NCBI RefSeq assembly: GCF_900090145.1
Contig: NZ_FMHI01000005.1
Coordinates: 248,001 to 312,000 of the forward strand
DNA from: Streptomyces sp. WMMB 322
Lineage (GTDB): Bacteria > Actinomycetota > Actinomycetes > Streptomycetales > Streptomycetaceae
DNA: 64,000 bases
Reading direction: 5' to 3'
Shown here: piece after piece, positions 1-9,810 of the stretch
How positions within the stretch are numbered: the first letter of the stretch is position 1
Layout of the letters: the number at the start of each line of letters is the position of its first letter
Notes under the pieces: model-generated
What the model saw: only the letters and a program-made list of their open reading frames with translations
Databases searched by the model: none
Told to the model about the DNA's origin: nothing
Program-made: the position numbers and the translations under genes

Positions 1-1299
1 CAGCTCCGCCGGTGAGAGCGCTTCGCCGGTCGCGAGCGTCCAGTTGGCGGGGTCGTCGCCCGCGGCCTGGAGACCGTCCTTGACCTGGAGCAGCGCACCA
101 CCCTCGATGGGCCTCAACTCGACGGACGCGGAGGGCTCCTCGGCGCAGCGCAGCACCCGGATGTTCTTCTTGCGGGAGAGCACCTCGACGGCGCCCTCCT
201 CGTAACCGGGCGCCACGACGACCTCGGTGAAGATCTCGGCCACCTGCTCGGCCATGGCGAGCGAGACCGGCCTGTTGACGGCGATGACGCCACCGAAGGC
301 GGAGAGGGAGTCACAGGCGTGCGCCTTGCGGTGGGCCTCGGCGACGTCCGAACCGACCGCGATACCGCAGGGGTTGGCGTGCTTGATGATCGCCACGCAG
401 GGCCGGTCCCCGTGCTCGTACGCGGCTCGGCGAGCGGCCTCCGTGTCGACGTAGTTGTTGTACGACATCTCCTTGCCGTGCAGTTGCTCGGCGGCGGGGA
501 GACCCGTGCCGCTGCCGTCGGTGAGGACGGCGGCCGGCTGGTGCGGGTTCTCGCCGTAGCGCAGCACGCTGCGCCGGGTGAAGGCCGCACCGGCGAACGC
601 GGGAAGCGGGTTCTCCGCCCCGGCGCCGGCCCCGGCCTCCGTGACCGCGTCGTCCGGCGCGTAGCCGTCGGCGAACCAGTTCGCCACGGCCACGTCGTAG
701 GCCGCCGTGTGCTGGAAGGCCTCGCCCGCGAGACGCTTGCGCTCGGCCAGGGAGAACCCGCCCCCTGAGCCTTCGGCCCCGGTGGTGCTGCCCACCGCCT
801 CCAGCACCTCGCCGTAGCGCTCCGGGTTGACGACGACGGCGACCGAGGGATGGTTCTTCGCGGCCGCACGCACCATGGAGGGACCGCCGATGTCGATCTG
901 CTCCACGCACTCGTCCGGGCTCGCACCGGAGGCGACGGTCTCCCGGAACGGGTAGAGGTTGACGACGACGAGGTCGAAGGGTTCGATGCCCAGCTCGTCC
1001 AGCTGCTCCCGGTGGGCACCGAGACGGCGGTCGGCGAGGATGCCCGCGTGCACCCGGGGGTGCAGCGTCTTGACCCGTCCGTCGAGGCATTCGGGGAAGC
1101 CGGTCAGTTCCTCGACCGGCGTCACCGGGACGCCCGCCGCGGCCATCCGCTTCGCGGTCGATCCCGTCGAGACGAGCTGCACGCCCGCCGCGTGCAGGCC
1201 TCGCGCCAGCTCCTCCAGGCCCGTCTTGTCGTAGACGCTCACCAGCGCCCTGCGGACCGGGAGCCGCTGCCCGGTGTCCTGACCGCGGCCCTGACTCAT
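1..1299 (-). CDS. purH: Bifunctional AICAR formyltransferase / IMP cyclohydrolase PurH (3' end cut by window edge)
   Basis: Catalyses the last two steps of IMP synthesis in the cytosol: formylation of AICAR by 10-formyl-THF, then ring closure to IMP. The first 433 codons are visible; the family is about 520-530 residues, so roughly 90 C-terminal residues lie outside the window. The N-terminal MGS-like cyclohydrolase domain begins [20 protein letters not shown] and carries STGSTA and [12 protein letters not shown]. The transformylase domain has the [11 protein letters not shown] stretch and the IIKHANPCG motif with its catalytic Lys-His. The ATG at 1299 follows GGTGAGGGC; an in-frame ATG at 1311 would overlap the purN stop. 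Either way purH is translationally close-coupled to purN upstream. Confidence 0.96.
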   Translation of the reverse strand, partial: MSQGRGQDTGQRLPVRRALVSVYDKTGLEELARGLHAAGVQLVSTGSTAKRMAAAGVPVTPVEELTGFPECLDGRVKTLHPRVHAGILADRRLGAHREQLDELGIEPFDLVVVNLYPFRETVASGASPDECVEQIDIGGPSMVRAAAKNHPSVAVVVNPERYGEVLEAVGSTTGAEGSGGGFSLAERKRLAGEAFQHTAAYDVAVANWFADGYAPDDAVTEAGAGAGAENPLPAFAGAAFTRRSVLRYGENPHQPAAVLTDGSGTGLPAAEQLHGKEMSYNNYVDTEAARRAAYEHGDRPCVAIIKHANPCGIAVGSDVAEAHRKAHACDSLSAFGGVIAVNRPVSLAMAEQVAEIFTEVVVAPGYEEGAVEVLSRKKNIRVLRCAEEPSASVELRPIEGGALLQVKDGLQAAGDDPANWTLATGEALSPAEL

Positions 1300-1303
1300 G
1301 CCC

Positions 1304-2023
1304 TCACCCATCCTGCAGCCGTACCTTTCGTCCCTCGATGCGGTATCCGCCGCGGGAGAGGCGGCCCACGACGTCGACCAGCAGGCGTCGCTCGACCTCC
1401 TTGATCCGCTCGTGCAGAGCGGCACCCCCGTCGGCGTCGTCCTCGTCCAGGACCTCCACCACGCCCTGCGCGATGATCGGCCCCGTGTCGACACCGTCGT
1501 CGACGAAGTGGACGGTGCACCCGGTCACCTTGGCCCCGTACGCGAGAGCGTCACGGACACCGTGGGTGCCGGGAAAACTGGGAAGGAGCGCCGGATGGGT
1601 GTTGACCACCCGGCCTCCGAAGCGGGCGAGGAACTCCTTGCCCACAAGCTTCATGAAACCCGCGGAGACGACGAGGTCCGGCTCGTACTCGGCGGTCGCC
1701 GCCGTCAGCGCCTCGTCCCACTCGTCACGCGTCGCGTGGTCCCTCACCCGGCACACGAACGTGGGGATGCCCGCGCGCTCGGCACGCTCGGCCCCCTCGG
1801 TCCCGTGGCGGTCGGCCCCGACGGCCACGATCCGGGCGCCGTACGACTCCGGGCCCTCGGCCTCGACGGCGTCCAGCAGCGCCTGGAGGTTCGTGCCGGA
1901 GCCGGAGACGAGAACGACGAGACGGGCGGGGTGCGTACGGGAGCGGGAGCCGAGGCCCTGTCCGCTGCCGGTGTCGGGGCGGCTCGGGCTCTGGTGCGCA
2001 GCCACGGCGAAGCTCTCTCTCAC
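1304..2023 (-). CDS. purN: Phosphoribosylglycinamide formyltransferase PurN
   Basis: Transfers a formyl group from 10-formyl-THF to GAR, the third step of purine synthesis. The protein has the [15 protein letters not shown]-terminal phosphate-binding motif, the catalytic Asn-His-Asp set ([20 protein letters not shown] and the later [16 protein letters not shown]), and normal family length once the roughly 34-residue N-terminal tail is discounted. The GTG at 2023 follows GGGGGAATCCC. A second GTG at 2005 has GAGAGAG seven bases upstream and is an equally plausible start. The purN stop lies 5 bp from the purH ATG, so the two form one operon, read from a promoter-like site near 2111-2138. Confidence 0.95.
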   Translation of the reverse strand: MRESFAVAAHQSPSRPDTGSGQGLGSRSRTHPARLVVLVSGSGTNLQALLDAVEAEGPESYGARIVAVGADRHGTEGAERAERAGIPTFVCRVRDHATRDEWDEALTAATAEYEPDLVVSAGFMKLVGKEFLARFGGRVVNTHPALLPSFPGTHGVRDALAYGAKVTGCTVHFVDDGVDTGPIIAQGVVEVLDEDDADGGAALHERIKEVERRLLVDVVGRLSRGGYRIEGRKVRLQDG

Positions 2024-2098
2024 GGGATTCCCCCGGCGCGGAGGACGCCGGACAAGGGGAGAAGCGGTTTGTGTGGTCGTACGAACTCATGGAGCGGC

Positions 2099-2114
2099 GA
2101 GTTCCGGGGAACTC
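2099..2114. promoter_or_regulatory. Palindrome overlapping the purN -10 (operator candidate)
   Basis: GAGTTCCGGGGAACTC is a perfect 7-2-7 inverted repeat that overlaps the -10 hexamer and the expected start point of purN. A further half-site GAACTC lies at 2083-2088, 10 bp away. The position is what a repressor site would need; the regulator is unknown. Confidence 0.4.
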
Positions 2115-2138
2115 TACGAAGCGTCCGACCGTCGGCAA
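2111..2138 (-). promoter_or_regulatory. Putative purN-purH promoter
   Basis: Reading the minus strand, TTGCCG (2138-2133) is separated by 16 bp from TAGAGT (2116-2111). This fits the Streptomyces HrdB-type pattern TTGACR-N16-18-TAGRRT. It would give an untranslated leader of about 80-100 nt before purN. Called by eye. Confidence 0.5.
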
Positions 2139-2412
2139 CGATACCGGCCCCTCACACGGCCCCCGCGGGACGGGGGCCGATGTGCCAGGTAGCGTCGGGA
2201 GGTACGGGCCCGCACGGAACGGGCGCATCCGGCACCTGCGGGGCGCACGGCCGCGAAGGGCCGCACGCCGGGCCCTGCCGGACAGCACGACGACCGGCCG
2301 GGCACAGCCAGGCAGGAGGCAGGGCCGGCAGGAGGCACGGCCGGCGCGGGACGCGGCGGCAGGCCGCACGCAGGACGAGACGACGACAGCACAAGGGGAA
2401 GACGCACTCCAC

Positions 2413-3357
2413 ATGGCCGACCGACGCCGCCGCCGTGCGGCCCCCTCGGACGACGCTTCGCGCGCGGACAACCCCTTCGCGGCACCACCGGAGGGGCAGG
2501 CCGACCAGCCCTGGCAGCCGCGCCGGTCGGCGGGCTCCCAGAGCGGCACGGGGACGGACTCGGGACAGGGCCGCGGCGGCCCGGACTCCGAGAACGGCTC
2601 GGGGGACTCCGGGAACGGGAACGACGGGTCCGGCTCCGGCTCCGATTCGGGCCGGGACCGCTCCGCATGGGGCAGCCACTGGAGCAGCAAGCAGCCGGGC
2701 CGGCAGAGCGGCGGCTTCGGCGGCCCCGGTGCGGGCGGCGGCCAGGAAGGCGGCAACGGCGACGGCACGGGCGGCGCGGGCGGCGGGCTCGCCCGAGGCA
2801 TGCGCTGGGACCCGACGGACCCGAAGCAGCGGCACGCGCGCTACTCCCTCCACACCGGCGTCTGGGCGCTGTTCTTCGCCCTCTTCAGCCTCCCGGAGGT
2901 GGCACTGCTGCTCGGGGCGCTGTCCCTCTACTGGGGCGGGAGCGCGCTGCGCGTCGGCAAGTCCTCGTCGAAGTCCGGGACTTCGGGCACGCCGGGCGCT
3001 TCGGGCAAGCGCGGTCACCCCGGCGGGGCGACCGCGGAGGACGTGGCGGGCACCGACCGTACGGCCGACGGCGAGGCACCGAAGCCGGTGCCGCAGGTCC
3101 CTGTCGCGGTCACTCCGGCGCAGGCGGCCAAGTCCCGTAGGACGGCGGCGGTCAGCGGCCTGGTCGCCTCGTCGCTCGCCCTTGCGGTCGTCGCGGCGAC
3201 GTTCACCTTCCAGCAGGTCTACAGCGACTACTTCACATGCACGCAGGACGCGCTGACGCAGTCCTCCCGCGAGGACTGCAAGGACCTGCTGCCGAAGGAA
3301 CTGCGGCCGCTGCTCCAGGAGCGTTCGTCGTCGGCCGGCGGTCTGCAGCTGAACTGA
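2413..3357 (+). CDS. Two-helix membrane protein with disordered Gly/Ser N-terminus
   Basis: 314 residues, function unknown. The first ~130 residues are low complexity (Arg then Gly/Ser/Asp), typical of a disordered cytoplasmic tail. Two hydrophobic segments follow, around residues 145-175 (HTGVWALFFALFSLPEVALL) and 250-270 (VSGLVASSLALAVVAATF). A short extracytoplasmic tail ends the protein and has two Cys (YFTCTQDAL and REDCKDLL) that could form a disulphide. The ATG at 2413 is preceded by AAGGGGAAG about 10 bases upstream; longer upstream readings lack family-like sequence. Membrane proteins of this kind sit next to purN in Streptomyces from memory, but no function follows from that. Confidence 0.8.
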   Translation: MADRRRRRAAPSDDASRADNPFAAPPEGQADQPWQPRRSAGSQSGTGTDSGQGRGGPDSENGSGDSGNGNDGSGSGSDSGRDRSAWGSHWSSKQPGRQSGGFGGPGAGGGQEGGNGDGTGGAGGGLARGMRWDPTDPKQRHARYSLHTGVWALFFALFSLPEVALLLGALSLYWGGSALRVGKSSSKSGTSGTPGASGKRGHPGGATAEDVAGTDRTADGEAPKPVPQVPVAVTPAQAAKSRRTAAVSGLVASSLALAVVAATFTFQQVYSDYFTCTQDALTQSSREDCKDLLPKELRPLLQERSSSAGGLQLN

Positions 3358-3635
3358 GGCCGGGCCGCGGGCGGGCCCGCCACCGGGCCCGGCCCTCGGC
3401 GGGCGCGGCACCGCCCGGACCGGGCCGGTGCGGCAGGTCTGCCGAGGTCCCGCGGGGTTGTCGAAGTCCCGCAGGATTGTCGAGGGGCCCACAGGATCGT
3501 CGAGGGGCCCGCGGGCCCCGGGACGCGCGGGCCCCTCCGGATGCGCCGGCCCGCCGGCTCGGGGGTTCGCGGTCCGGCGGGCACGCGCTCGTCCACCGTG
3601 GGGCGTCGGGCGGGCCCTCGCGGCCGGGCGTCCGG

Positions 3636-5132
3636 TCAGTCCCGGCGCGGTTCGAAGTCCGGCATCAGGCCCCCCGACACCGCCTTCAGCTCGCTCCAGC
3701 GGGCCTGACGCGCGGCGGCCGCGTCCGGGCCGTCGTCGCCTCCGCTTCCCCGGAGACGCCACGCCCGCATCGCGAGCGCCACCGGCGCCCCGACCAGCAC
3801 CGCCCACAGGAACGCGGCGACGCCCGTCAGCGGCCAGCTCGGCCCCAGGACCGCCATGGCCTCTGTGCCGAGAGCCCCGCCCGAGAACGCCGCGAGGACT
3901 GCGACACCCACAGCGCATTCGCACCCCACAAGGGCGACGACGGCCAGCGTGGCCCGCCGGCTCACCGCAGCCTCGCACCGCCCCGTGACAGGTGCGGCGG
4001 CGCGCGCCACGTACCAGCCGACGGTCGCACCGGCGGCCAGCGGTACCGCCACAGCCGCGATGCCCCCGAGGAGTCCGGGGCCGCCGCCCGCGGCGGGCAA
4101 CGCCTCCAGCAGCGGGAACGGCAGCAGGGACGCGGCACCAGTCTGCGTGAACGGGCCGACCACGGCCCCCGTACCGAGGGCGAAGCCGGGGCCGAGCCCG
4201 TAAGCGGCCGCCCACACCGCGGCGTTGGGCAGCAGCGCGATCACGAGCAGAAGCACCGCGAACTGCCCCGTCCAGGAGTCTCCCGCGAGACGCGGGAAGG
4301 CGGACTGCACCTCGTCCACGTGCCACAGGAGCGCGCCGAGCGTGACGACGAGACCTCCGCCGCACAGCACCGCCATGGCCGTCAGAGCGGTGCGAGCCGG
4401 GCGCAACCGCCGCGAGAGGGCTCGTGCCTCGGCGAGCACGGGCGCCGGGAAGTCCGGCTCCCGCGCCGTCGGCACCGCGGGCCACTGCGTCCTCCCGCCG
4501 GAAGGTGAACCGGCGGCCCTGTCAAGCTCGTTGGGCGCCGCCGGAGGCGTGCGTCCCCAGCCCGGCCACATCGCCGCCGCCGCAACGCACAGGACGAACA
4601 GCGGCAGCCGTACCGAAGCGCTCAGCACGTCGGCGCGCACGGGCCCGGCGGACGCGAACAGCACGGTGACGGCGCCCGTCACCAGATATCCGCCGGCCAC
4701 GCAGCCGAGGGGCGCCAGCGGACCCGGCACGTCCTCGGCGTCCGCCCCGGTCCGTGCATCGCCGGCGCTCTCGTCCCCGCCCGCGGCGAGCGCCTGCGTA
4801 CACGCCCGGTGCAGCAGGCACACGGGCGGGATCACCAACAGCAGCGGAGTCAGCGCGACCGGCGCCGGAATTCCGGAGAGCGTCTCGGTGCGGACGAGTG
4901 CGCTCCCGTGCCCGAGCAGCCACAGGTCGGCGGCGAGATGCAGGGCGGCACCCGCGCCGCTCTCCGGGTACGGCGAGACGATCCACAGAAGCAGCACGAG
5001 GACGGTGAGTGCTGCGAGCCCCAACCCCGCGGCGAGCATCCCTTCGAAGAACCACGAGGCCTTCGACGGCAGTCGTGACGTGCTCCGGCCGTACGGGGAC
5101 AACGTCGGGCTGCGATGCGTCACTTGGCTCAC
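3636..5132 (-). CDS. DUF6350-type polytopic membrane protein
   Basis: About 498 residues with many hydrophobic segments (for example FFEGMLAAGLGLAALTVLVL near residue 28, AVVGPFTQTGAASLLPFPLL mid-protein and AAFLWAVLVGAPVALAMRAW near the C-terminus). The pattern, with a conserved-looking SWTGQFAVLLL region, fits the actinobacterial DUF6350 family of unknown function. The GTG at 5132 lacks a clear ribosome site; GTG at 5123 is an alternative, preceded by GTGAG. A TTGACA hexamer lies only 11 bp upstream of 5132 and is badly placed for a promoter. Divergent from the sigma-like gene at 5279. Confidence 0.75.
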   Translation of the reverse strand: MSQVTHRSPTLSPYGRSTSRLPSKASWFFEGMLAAGLGLAALTVLVLLLWIVSPYPESGAGAALHLAADLWLLGHGSALVRTETLSGIPAPVALTPLLLVIPPVCLLHRACTQALAAGGDESAGDARTGADAEDVPGPLAPLGCVAGGYLVTGAVTVLFASAGPVRADVLSASVRLPLFVLCVAAAAMWPGWGRTPPAAPNELDRAAGSPSGGRTQWPAVPTAREPDFPAPVLAEARALSRRLRPARTALTAMAVLCGGGLVVTLGALLWHVDEVQSAFPRLAGDSWTGQFAVLLLVIALLPNAAVWAAAYGLGPGFALGTGAVVGPFTQTGAASLLPFPLLEALPAAGGGPGLLGGIAAVAVPLAAGATVGWYVARAAAPVTGRCEAAVSRRATLAVVALVGCECAVGVAVLAAFSGGALGTEAMAVLGPSWPLTGVAAFLWAVLVGAPVALAMRAWRLRGSGGDDGPDAAAARQARWSELKAVSGGLMPDFEPRRD

Positions 5133-5278
5133 GTCGACATGCTGTCAACAACACACGTTCTGTCCGGGTAACACGCTGGTTGTCGCTGTGTCGCCCAATA
5201 TGTGCGCATACACCTTGTACGACAAAGCACTCATACGTGGCCGGGGCCGTCTCCCGGGCCGGAGGATCTGGGGAGCTC

Positions 5279-6562
5279 ATGAGCGGACAGCAGCACGAAC
5301 CGGCCGTCGCCACAGCGGATGCCGCTTCCCCGGCCGGGGACGACGCGGTACTCCCGCCTCACGAGGAGGCCCCCTCAATCCAGGGCGGAATCGAGGAAGG
5401 GGCCGAGGAAGGGGCGGAGGACGCGGCCCCCGTCGAAGCTCCCGACGAAACCGGGGACGGGATCGAGAACGGGATCGAGGACGAACCCGAGGACGGAATC
5501 GAGACCGAAAGCGAGTGTGAGGCCCGGATCGAAGCCCCGGACGAGGCCGAGACCGAACCCCGGCCGAAGGCCCAGGACGAAGCCCGGACCGAGGACCCGG
5601 ACGAGGCCTGGGTCGGGCCCCAGACCCCAACCGAGGACGAACCCCGGAACGGAACCGGAAACGAGACCGAGGGCGAGGCCCAGACCGAAACCGAGGGCGA
5701 GGCCCAAGCCGGAACCCAGACCGGAACCCAGGCAGGGCCAGGCGGAGACCGAGACCCCCGCCCCTCCCCCGTCGCCGCTGCCGACGCCTTCGACCTGCTC
5801 TACGGGGGCAGCGCCCCCGCCCTCGCCCGTCAGGCGTTCCTGCTGTGCGGCGCGAGCGGCCCGGCCCGCCGCTCCGTCGCACACGCGTTCCGGCTCGCCT
5901 GGCGCCGCTGGCCGCAGGTCGCGGTCGATCCCGATCCGGCGGGCTGGGTGCGCGCCGCCGCTCACCGCTTCGCGCTTGCGCCCTGGCGACGGTTCCGTCT
6001 CGTCCACCTCGTACACCGCGTGCGGGCGATGCGTCATGTCCCGCCGGGTGACCGGGCGTTGCTGGACGCGCTGCTGCGCCTTCCGCCCTCCTACCGCGCG
6101 GTGCTGCTGCTGCACGACGGGCTGGGCCTGAGCCTCGGGGACACCGCAGCGGAGGTGGAGGCAGGCACGGCGGCGACGTCGGGGCGGCTGCGCCACGCAC
6201 GTGCGGCGCTCGCCGAACGTGTACCGGTGCTGCGTGACGCGTCGGAGGGCGAGCTGCCGCGTGTGACGGCGCTGTTCGTGGGTCGGCTTGCGGCGCCGCA
6301 GCCCGTCTCACTGCCGCAGGCACGGCACGTCCGCAGGAGCGGTGAGGTCCGCGGCCGGTGCGGGACGGCAGCCTCGCTGGGGCTCGCGGCCTCCGTGGCG
6401 GCCGTGGGTTTCGCACTCGTCACGTCCGACGACGAGCGGAACCCGCCTTCGCTGCCTGTTCCCAAGCCTTCGACGGCGACGCTCGGTCCGGAGCGGCAGC
6501 CCGAGCGCCTCCAGCCGATGGTCCGGAGCGCGGCGCTGCACGCACCGCACAGGAGGCCGTGA
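5279..6562 (+). CDS. Sigma-70 region-4-like protein with acidic repetitive N-terminus and one membrane segment
   Basis: 427 residues. Residues ~20-165 are Glu/Asp/Pro/Thr-rich and built from degenerate repeats of EDxPDEAxTE type. Residues ~170-360 resemble ECF sigma factors: a region-2-like helix set (RRSVAHAFRLAWRRWPQV) and a region-4-like part with LPPSYRAVLLLHDGLGLSL followed by a helix-turn-helix. A hydrophobic stretch near residue 375 (SLGLAASVAAVGFALVTS) suggests C-terminal membrane anchoring. GGGGAG lies directly before the ATG. I infer a regulatory protein; whether it binds RNA polymerase cannot be told from sequence. It ends at a shared terminator with sucD. Confidence 0.75.
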   Translation: MSGQQHEPAVATADAASPAGDDAVLPPHEEAPSIQGGIEEGAEEGAEDAAPVEAPDETGDGIENGIEDEPEDGIETESECEARIEAPDEAETEPRPKAQDEARTEDPDEAWVGPQTPTEDEPRNGTGNETEGEAQTETEGEAQAGTQTGTQAGPGGDRDPRPSPVAAADAFDLLYGGSAPALARQAFLLCGASGPARRSVAHAFRLAWRRWPQVAVDPDPAGWVRAAAHRFALAPWRRFRLVHLVHRVRAMRHVPPGDRALLDALLRLPPSYRAVLLLHDGLGLSLGDTAAEVEAGTAATSGRLRHARAALAERVPVLRDASEGELPRVTALFVGRLAAPQPVSLPQARHVRRSGEVRGRCGTAASLGLAASVAAVGFALVTSDDERNPPSLPVPKPSTATLGPERQPERLQPMVRSAALHAPHRRP

Positions 6563-6586
6563 GCGCCGGGGGGGCCGTGAAGAGCG

Positions 6587-6628
6587 ACGGGCCCGCTCCC
6601 TGCGCCTGTGGCGAGGGAGCGGGCCCGT
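6587..6628. terminator. Bidirectional hairpin terminator between convergent genes
   Basis: Perfect 14-bp stem (ACGGGCCCGCTCCC at 6587-6600 with its complement at 6615-6628) and a 14-nt loop, placed between the sigma-like gene (+) and sucD (-). It lacks a strong T-tract, as is usual in high-GC actinomycetes. Confidence 0.8.
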
Positions 6629-6711
6629 TCGTCGTACGAGTGCGAGAGCTCCGGGCGTGAGCGGTGTTCGCCTGTGTCACACCCTTGTCCGGCGGGGCCG
6701 GTGCGGGGAGC

Positions 6712-7596
6712 TCAGCCGACCAGCAGGCCGCGTGCCAGCTTCGCCGTCTCGGACGGCGTCTTGCCGACCTGCACGCCCGCGGCCTCCAGCGCCTCCTTCT
6801 TCGCCTGGGCGGTGCCCGACGAACCGGAGACGATGGCGCCCGCGTGGCCCATCGTCTTGCCCTCGGGGGCGGTGAAGCCCGCGACGTAGCCGACGACCGG
6901 CTTGGTGACGTTCGCCTTGATGAAGTCCGCCGCACGCTCCTCGGCGTCGCCGCCGATCTCGCCGATCATCACGATCAGGTCGGTGTCGGGGTCGGCCTCG
7001 AACGCCTTGAGGGCGTCGATGTGCGTGGTGCCGATGACGGGGTCGCCGCCGATGCCGACGCAGGTCGAGAAGCCGATGTCGCGCAGCTCGTACATCATCT
7101 GGTACGTCAGCGTGCCGGACTTGGAGACCAGACCGATGCGTCCCGGCTTGGTGATGTCCGACGGGATGATGCCGGCGTTGGACTGGCCGGGCGTGATCAG
7201 GCCGGGGCAGTTGGGGCCGACGATGCGGGTCTTGTTGCCCTTCTGGGAGGCGTAGTCCCAGAAGTAGGCCGTGTCGTGCACCGCGATGCCCTCGGTGATG
7301 ACGACGGCCAGGCCGATCCCGGCGTCGACGGCCTCGACGACCGCGTCCTTGGCGAACTTCGGCGGCACGAAGATGACGGTCACGTCGGCGCCGGTGGCCT
7401 CGATGGCCTCCTTCACGCCACCGAAGACCGGTACCTGTGTGCCGTCGAAGTCGACGTCGGTGCCCGCCTTGCGGGGGTTGACGCCGCCGACGATGTTGGT
7501 GCCGGAGGCCAGCATCCGCTTCGTGTGCTTCTGGCCCTCGGAGCCGGTCATCCCCTGGACGATGACCTTGCTCTCCTTGTTGAGGAAGATAGCCAT
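6712..7596 (-). CDS. sucD: Succinyl-CoA synthetase alpha subunit (ADP/GDP-forming)
   Basis: The alpha subunit binds CoA and carries the phosphohistidine in the substrate-level phosphorylation step of the TCA cycle. The protein starts [20 protein letters not shown] and has the CoA-binding Rossmann region. The active-site histidine is in [20 protein letters not shown]. At 294 residues it has normal family length. It lies 38 bp downstream of sucC in the same operon and ends before the hairpin at 6587-6628. Confidence 0.97.
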   Translation of the reverse strand: MAIFLNKESKVIVQGMTGSEGQKHTKRMLASGTNIVGGVNPRKAGTDVDFDGTQVPVFGGVKEAIEATGADVTVIFVPPKFAKDAVVEAVDAGIGLAVVITEGIAVHDTAYFWDYASQKGNKTRIVGPNCPGLITPGQSNAGIIPSDITKPGRIGLVSKSGTLTYQMMYELRDIGFSTCVGIGGDPVIGTTHIDALKAFEADPDTDLIVMIGEIGGDAEERAADFIKANVTKPVVGYVAGFTAPEGKTMGHAGAIVSGSSGTAQAKKEALEAAGVQVGKTPSETAKLARGLLVG

Positions 7597-7634
7597 GGTG
7601 TGTCGATGTCCTCGCAGATCTCGGTCTCGTCCGC

Positions 7635-8807
7635 TTACTTTGCGGCCAGCTCGGCAGCGCGGTCGGCCGCACCGTCCATGGTGTCCACCTGCTGCACGAG
7701 CGGGTGGTCCGCATCCGTGAGGATCTTGCGGCCCAGCTCGGCGTTGTTGCCGTCGAGCCGCACGACCAGCGGCTTGTCGACGTCCTCACCCTTGTTCTTG
7801 AGCAGTTCGAGGGCCTGGACGATGCCGTTCGCGACGGCGTCGCAGGCGGTGATCCCGCCGAAGACGTTGACGAAGACCGACTTCACGTCCGGGTCCCCGA
7901 GGATGATCTCCAGGCCGTTCGCCATGACCTCGGCGGAGGCGCCGCCGCCGATGTCCAGGAAGTTGGCCGGCTTGACGTTGTTGTGCGCCTCGCCCGCGTA
8001 GGCGACGACGTCGAGGGTCGACATGACCAGACCCGCGCCGTTGCCGATGATCCCGACCTGCCCGTCGAGCTTCACGTAGTTGAGGTCCTTCGCCTTGGCG
8101 GCGGCCTCCAGCGGGTCGGCCGCGGCCTTGTCCTCCAGCGCCGCGTGATCCGGCTGACGGAACTCGGCGTTGGCGTCGAGCGAGACCTTGCCGTCCAGCG
8201 CGATGACCTTGCCGTCGCCGGTCTTGACGAGCGGGTTGACCTCGACGAGCAGCGCGTCCTCACGTACGAAGACGTCCCACAGCTTCTTGAGGACCTCGGC
8301 GACCTGGTCGATCAGCTCGGCCGGGAACTTCGCGGCCTCGGCGATCTCGCGGGCCTTGGCGTCGGTCACACCCTTGATGGCGTCGACGGGGATCTTCGCG
8401 AGCGCCTCGGGCTTCGTCGCGGCGACCTCCTCGATCTCGACGCCGCCCTCGACGGAGGCCATGGCGAGGAAGGTCCGGTTGGTGCGGTCCAGCAGGAAGG
8501 AGACGTAGTACTCCTCCGCGATGTCGGCGGTCTCGGCCAGCATGACCCTCTGGACCGTGTGGCCCTTGATGTCCATGCCCAGGATGGCCCCGGCCTTCTC
8601 CACGGCGTCCGCGGGGTCGGCCGCGAGCTTCACACCGCCGGCCTTGCCTCGTCCTCCGGTCTTCACCTGCGCCTTGACGACCGCGCGACCGCCGAGTCGC
8701 TCGGTCGCCTCGCGCGCCGCCTCGGGCGTATCGATGACTTCGCCGGCCAGCACCGGTACGTCATGCTTGGCGAAGAGGTCCCTCGCCTGGTACTCGAACA
8801 GGTCCAC
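7635..8807 (-). CDS. sucC: Succinyl-CoA synthetase beta subunit
   Basis: The ATP-grasp beta subunit binds nucleotide and succinate and works with SucD. It begins [19 protein letters not shown] and has the Lys-rich nucleotide loop [18 protein letters not shown]. The C-terminal ligase domain contains [14 protein letters not shown]. At 390 residues the length is typical. The GTG at 8807 follows AAGGGGAC with about 9 nt spacing. First gene of the sucCD operon. Confidence 0.97.
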   Translation of the reverse strand: MDLFEYQARDLFAKHDVPVLAGEVIDTPEAAREATERLGGRAVVKAQVKTGGRGKAGGVKLAADPADAVEKAGAILGMDIKGHTVQRVMLAETADIAEEYYVSFLLDRTNRTFLAMASVEGGVEIEEVAATKPEALAKIPVDAIKGVTDAKAREIAEAAKFPAELIDQVAEVLKKLWDVFVREDALLVEVNPLVKTGDGKVIALDGKVSLDANAEFRQPDHAALEDKAAADPLEAAAKAKDLNYVKLDGQVGIIGNGAGLVMSTLDVVAYAGEAHNNVKPANFLDIGGGASAEVMANGLEIILGDPDVKSVFVNVFGGITACDAVANGIVQALELLKNKGEDVDKPLVVRLDGNNAELGRKILTDADHPLVQQVDTMDGAADRAAELAAK

Positions 8808-9211
8808 GCGCGTACGTCCCCTTAATCAGTGGTTCGCGGTTGTCAGCGTGATCATGGGCGTGCCGCGTGGCCGCGGCGTCACGACGAGGCGCGGCATGTC
8901 CGCCTTGCAGGTTAGCCCCGCCGTTGAGCGGTGCATAAATTCCAGCTCACACCTGTGCGGTGACAACGGTCACAGCGGCACGCACATGTTGTGCGGACGG
9001 AATCTACGCTCCGGGCCGCCTCTTCCGCACGCCGCGGGCGGCGGGAACAGTGGGTTCTCCCGCGTTCCCGCACCTGTCCCGGGCGGTTCGCGCGGGGCTC
9101 CGGCATCGGTCCCGCGCGAACCGCCCGGAAGGGCGGCGTGGAACCCCCTGCACGGTGAACTACCCGCTGTGCAGGGGAACTTGGTTCAGGCTGACCGGTT
9201 GCGAACCGGTG
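8808..9211. other. sucC upstream region
   Basis: About 400 bp without a gene. An inverted repeat GTGAC-aacg-GTCAC lies at 8960-8973 and is nested in TGTGCG/CGCACA arms (8955-8984). On the minus strand TTGTCA then 18 bp then GAATTT could be a promoter for sucCD. Nothing else recognised. Confidence 0.35.
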
Positions 9212-9700
9212 TCAGAGCGCCGGGATCGCCGACGTGACGGGGAGAGCGGGGAGAGCGGGGACCGAGGAAGGGATGATGCCGATGCCCGGGACTCCCGGGA
9301 TCAGTCCGGGCACCTCGATCACGAGGCCTTCCGGCAGCCCCGGCGCGGACGATGGGGCTGCCTGAGCCGGGATGCGGGGCACAGGGCCCAGGTCCTTATC
9401 CGAGGGAGCCGACGGCTTTTCGGACATGGCCTCACCGGCCTTCTGCGTGGCATCCCTGATCGCCTTCCCTGAGCTCCGCGTCGCGTCCCCCGTCTCCCTT
9501 TCGTGCTTCGCGATGCGTCCGGTCTTCTGAAGAGTGTGCTGTGCGCTGTGCGTTGTGCCGGTGACCGCGCCGGTGCCGCCCGCGACGGCACGGACGGCCG
9601 GTGCTTCGTGCGCCGACGCACTGCCGGCACCGGCTGCCAACAGCCCTGCAGCGACTGCCGCAACGGCGAATCCACGGCCAACACTGCTTCTCATGTGCAT
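9212..9700 (-). CDS. Small secreted protein of unknown function
   Basis: 162 residues. A signal peptide is plain: charged MHMRSSVGRG, then hydrophobic FAVAAVAAGLLAAGAGSASA, with cleavage likely after ASA near residue 30. The mature part has a Thr/Lys/Glu-rich middle and a Pro/Val/Ile tail (VIEVPGLIPGVPGIGIIP). It has no Cys, so it is not a chaplin-type or disulphide protein. The ATG at 9700 has GAGG five to six bases upstream. Two similar secreted proteins follow upstream on the same strand, suggesting duplication or a common surface role. Confidence 0.75.
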   Translation of the reverse strand: MHMRSSVGRGFAVAAVAAGLLAAGAGSASAHEAPAVRAVAGGTGAVTGTTHSAQHTLQKTGRIAKHERETGDATRSSGKAIRDATQKAGEAMSEKPSAPSDKDLGPVPRIPAQAAPSSAPGLPEGLVIEVPGLIPGVPGIGIIPSSVPALPALPVTSAIPAL

Positions 9701-9810
9701 GGTTACCTCGATCGCAGGTTCCGGTGGTGGTGAAGCGATGAGCGACGGGTGGAGATGCAGGGTGGCCCGACCCCCTTTGCCGGCCACCCCGCACCCCCCT
9801 TACCGGCGGC

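Larger units (their letters stand above)
2024..2412. other. Divergent intergenic region purN / membrane protein
   Basis: 389 bp between two divergently read genes. It holds the purN promoter and palindrome described separately. The half towards the plus-strand gene contains GGCAGGAGGCAGGGCCGGCAGGAGGC-like near-repeats (about 2310-2345), but I see no convincing promoter for that gene. Confidence 0.5.

Noticed and set aside
2152-4485. 777-codon minus-strand frame
   Set aside because: Antisense to the 2413 membrane protein and out of frame in the DUF6350 gene; no recognisable sequence.
5143-5148. TTGACA as the -35 of the DUF6350 gene
   Set aside because: Only 11 bp from the start codon, and no -10 at the right spacing.
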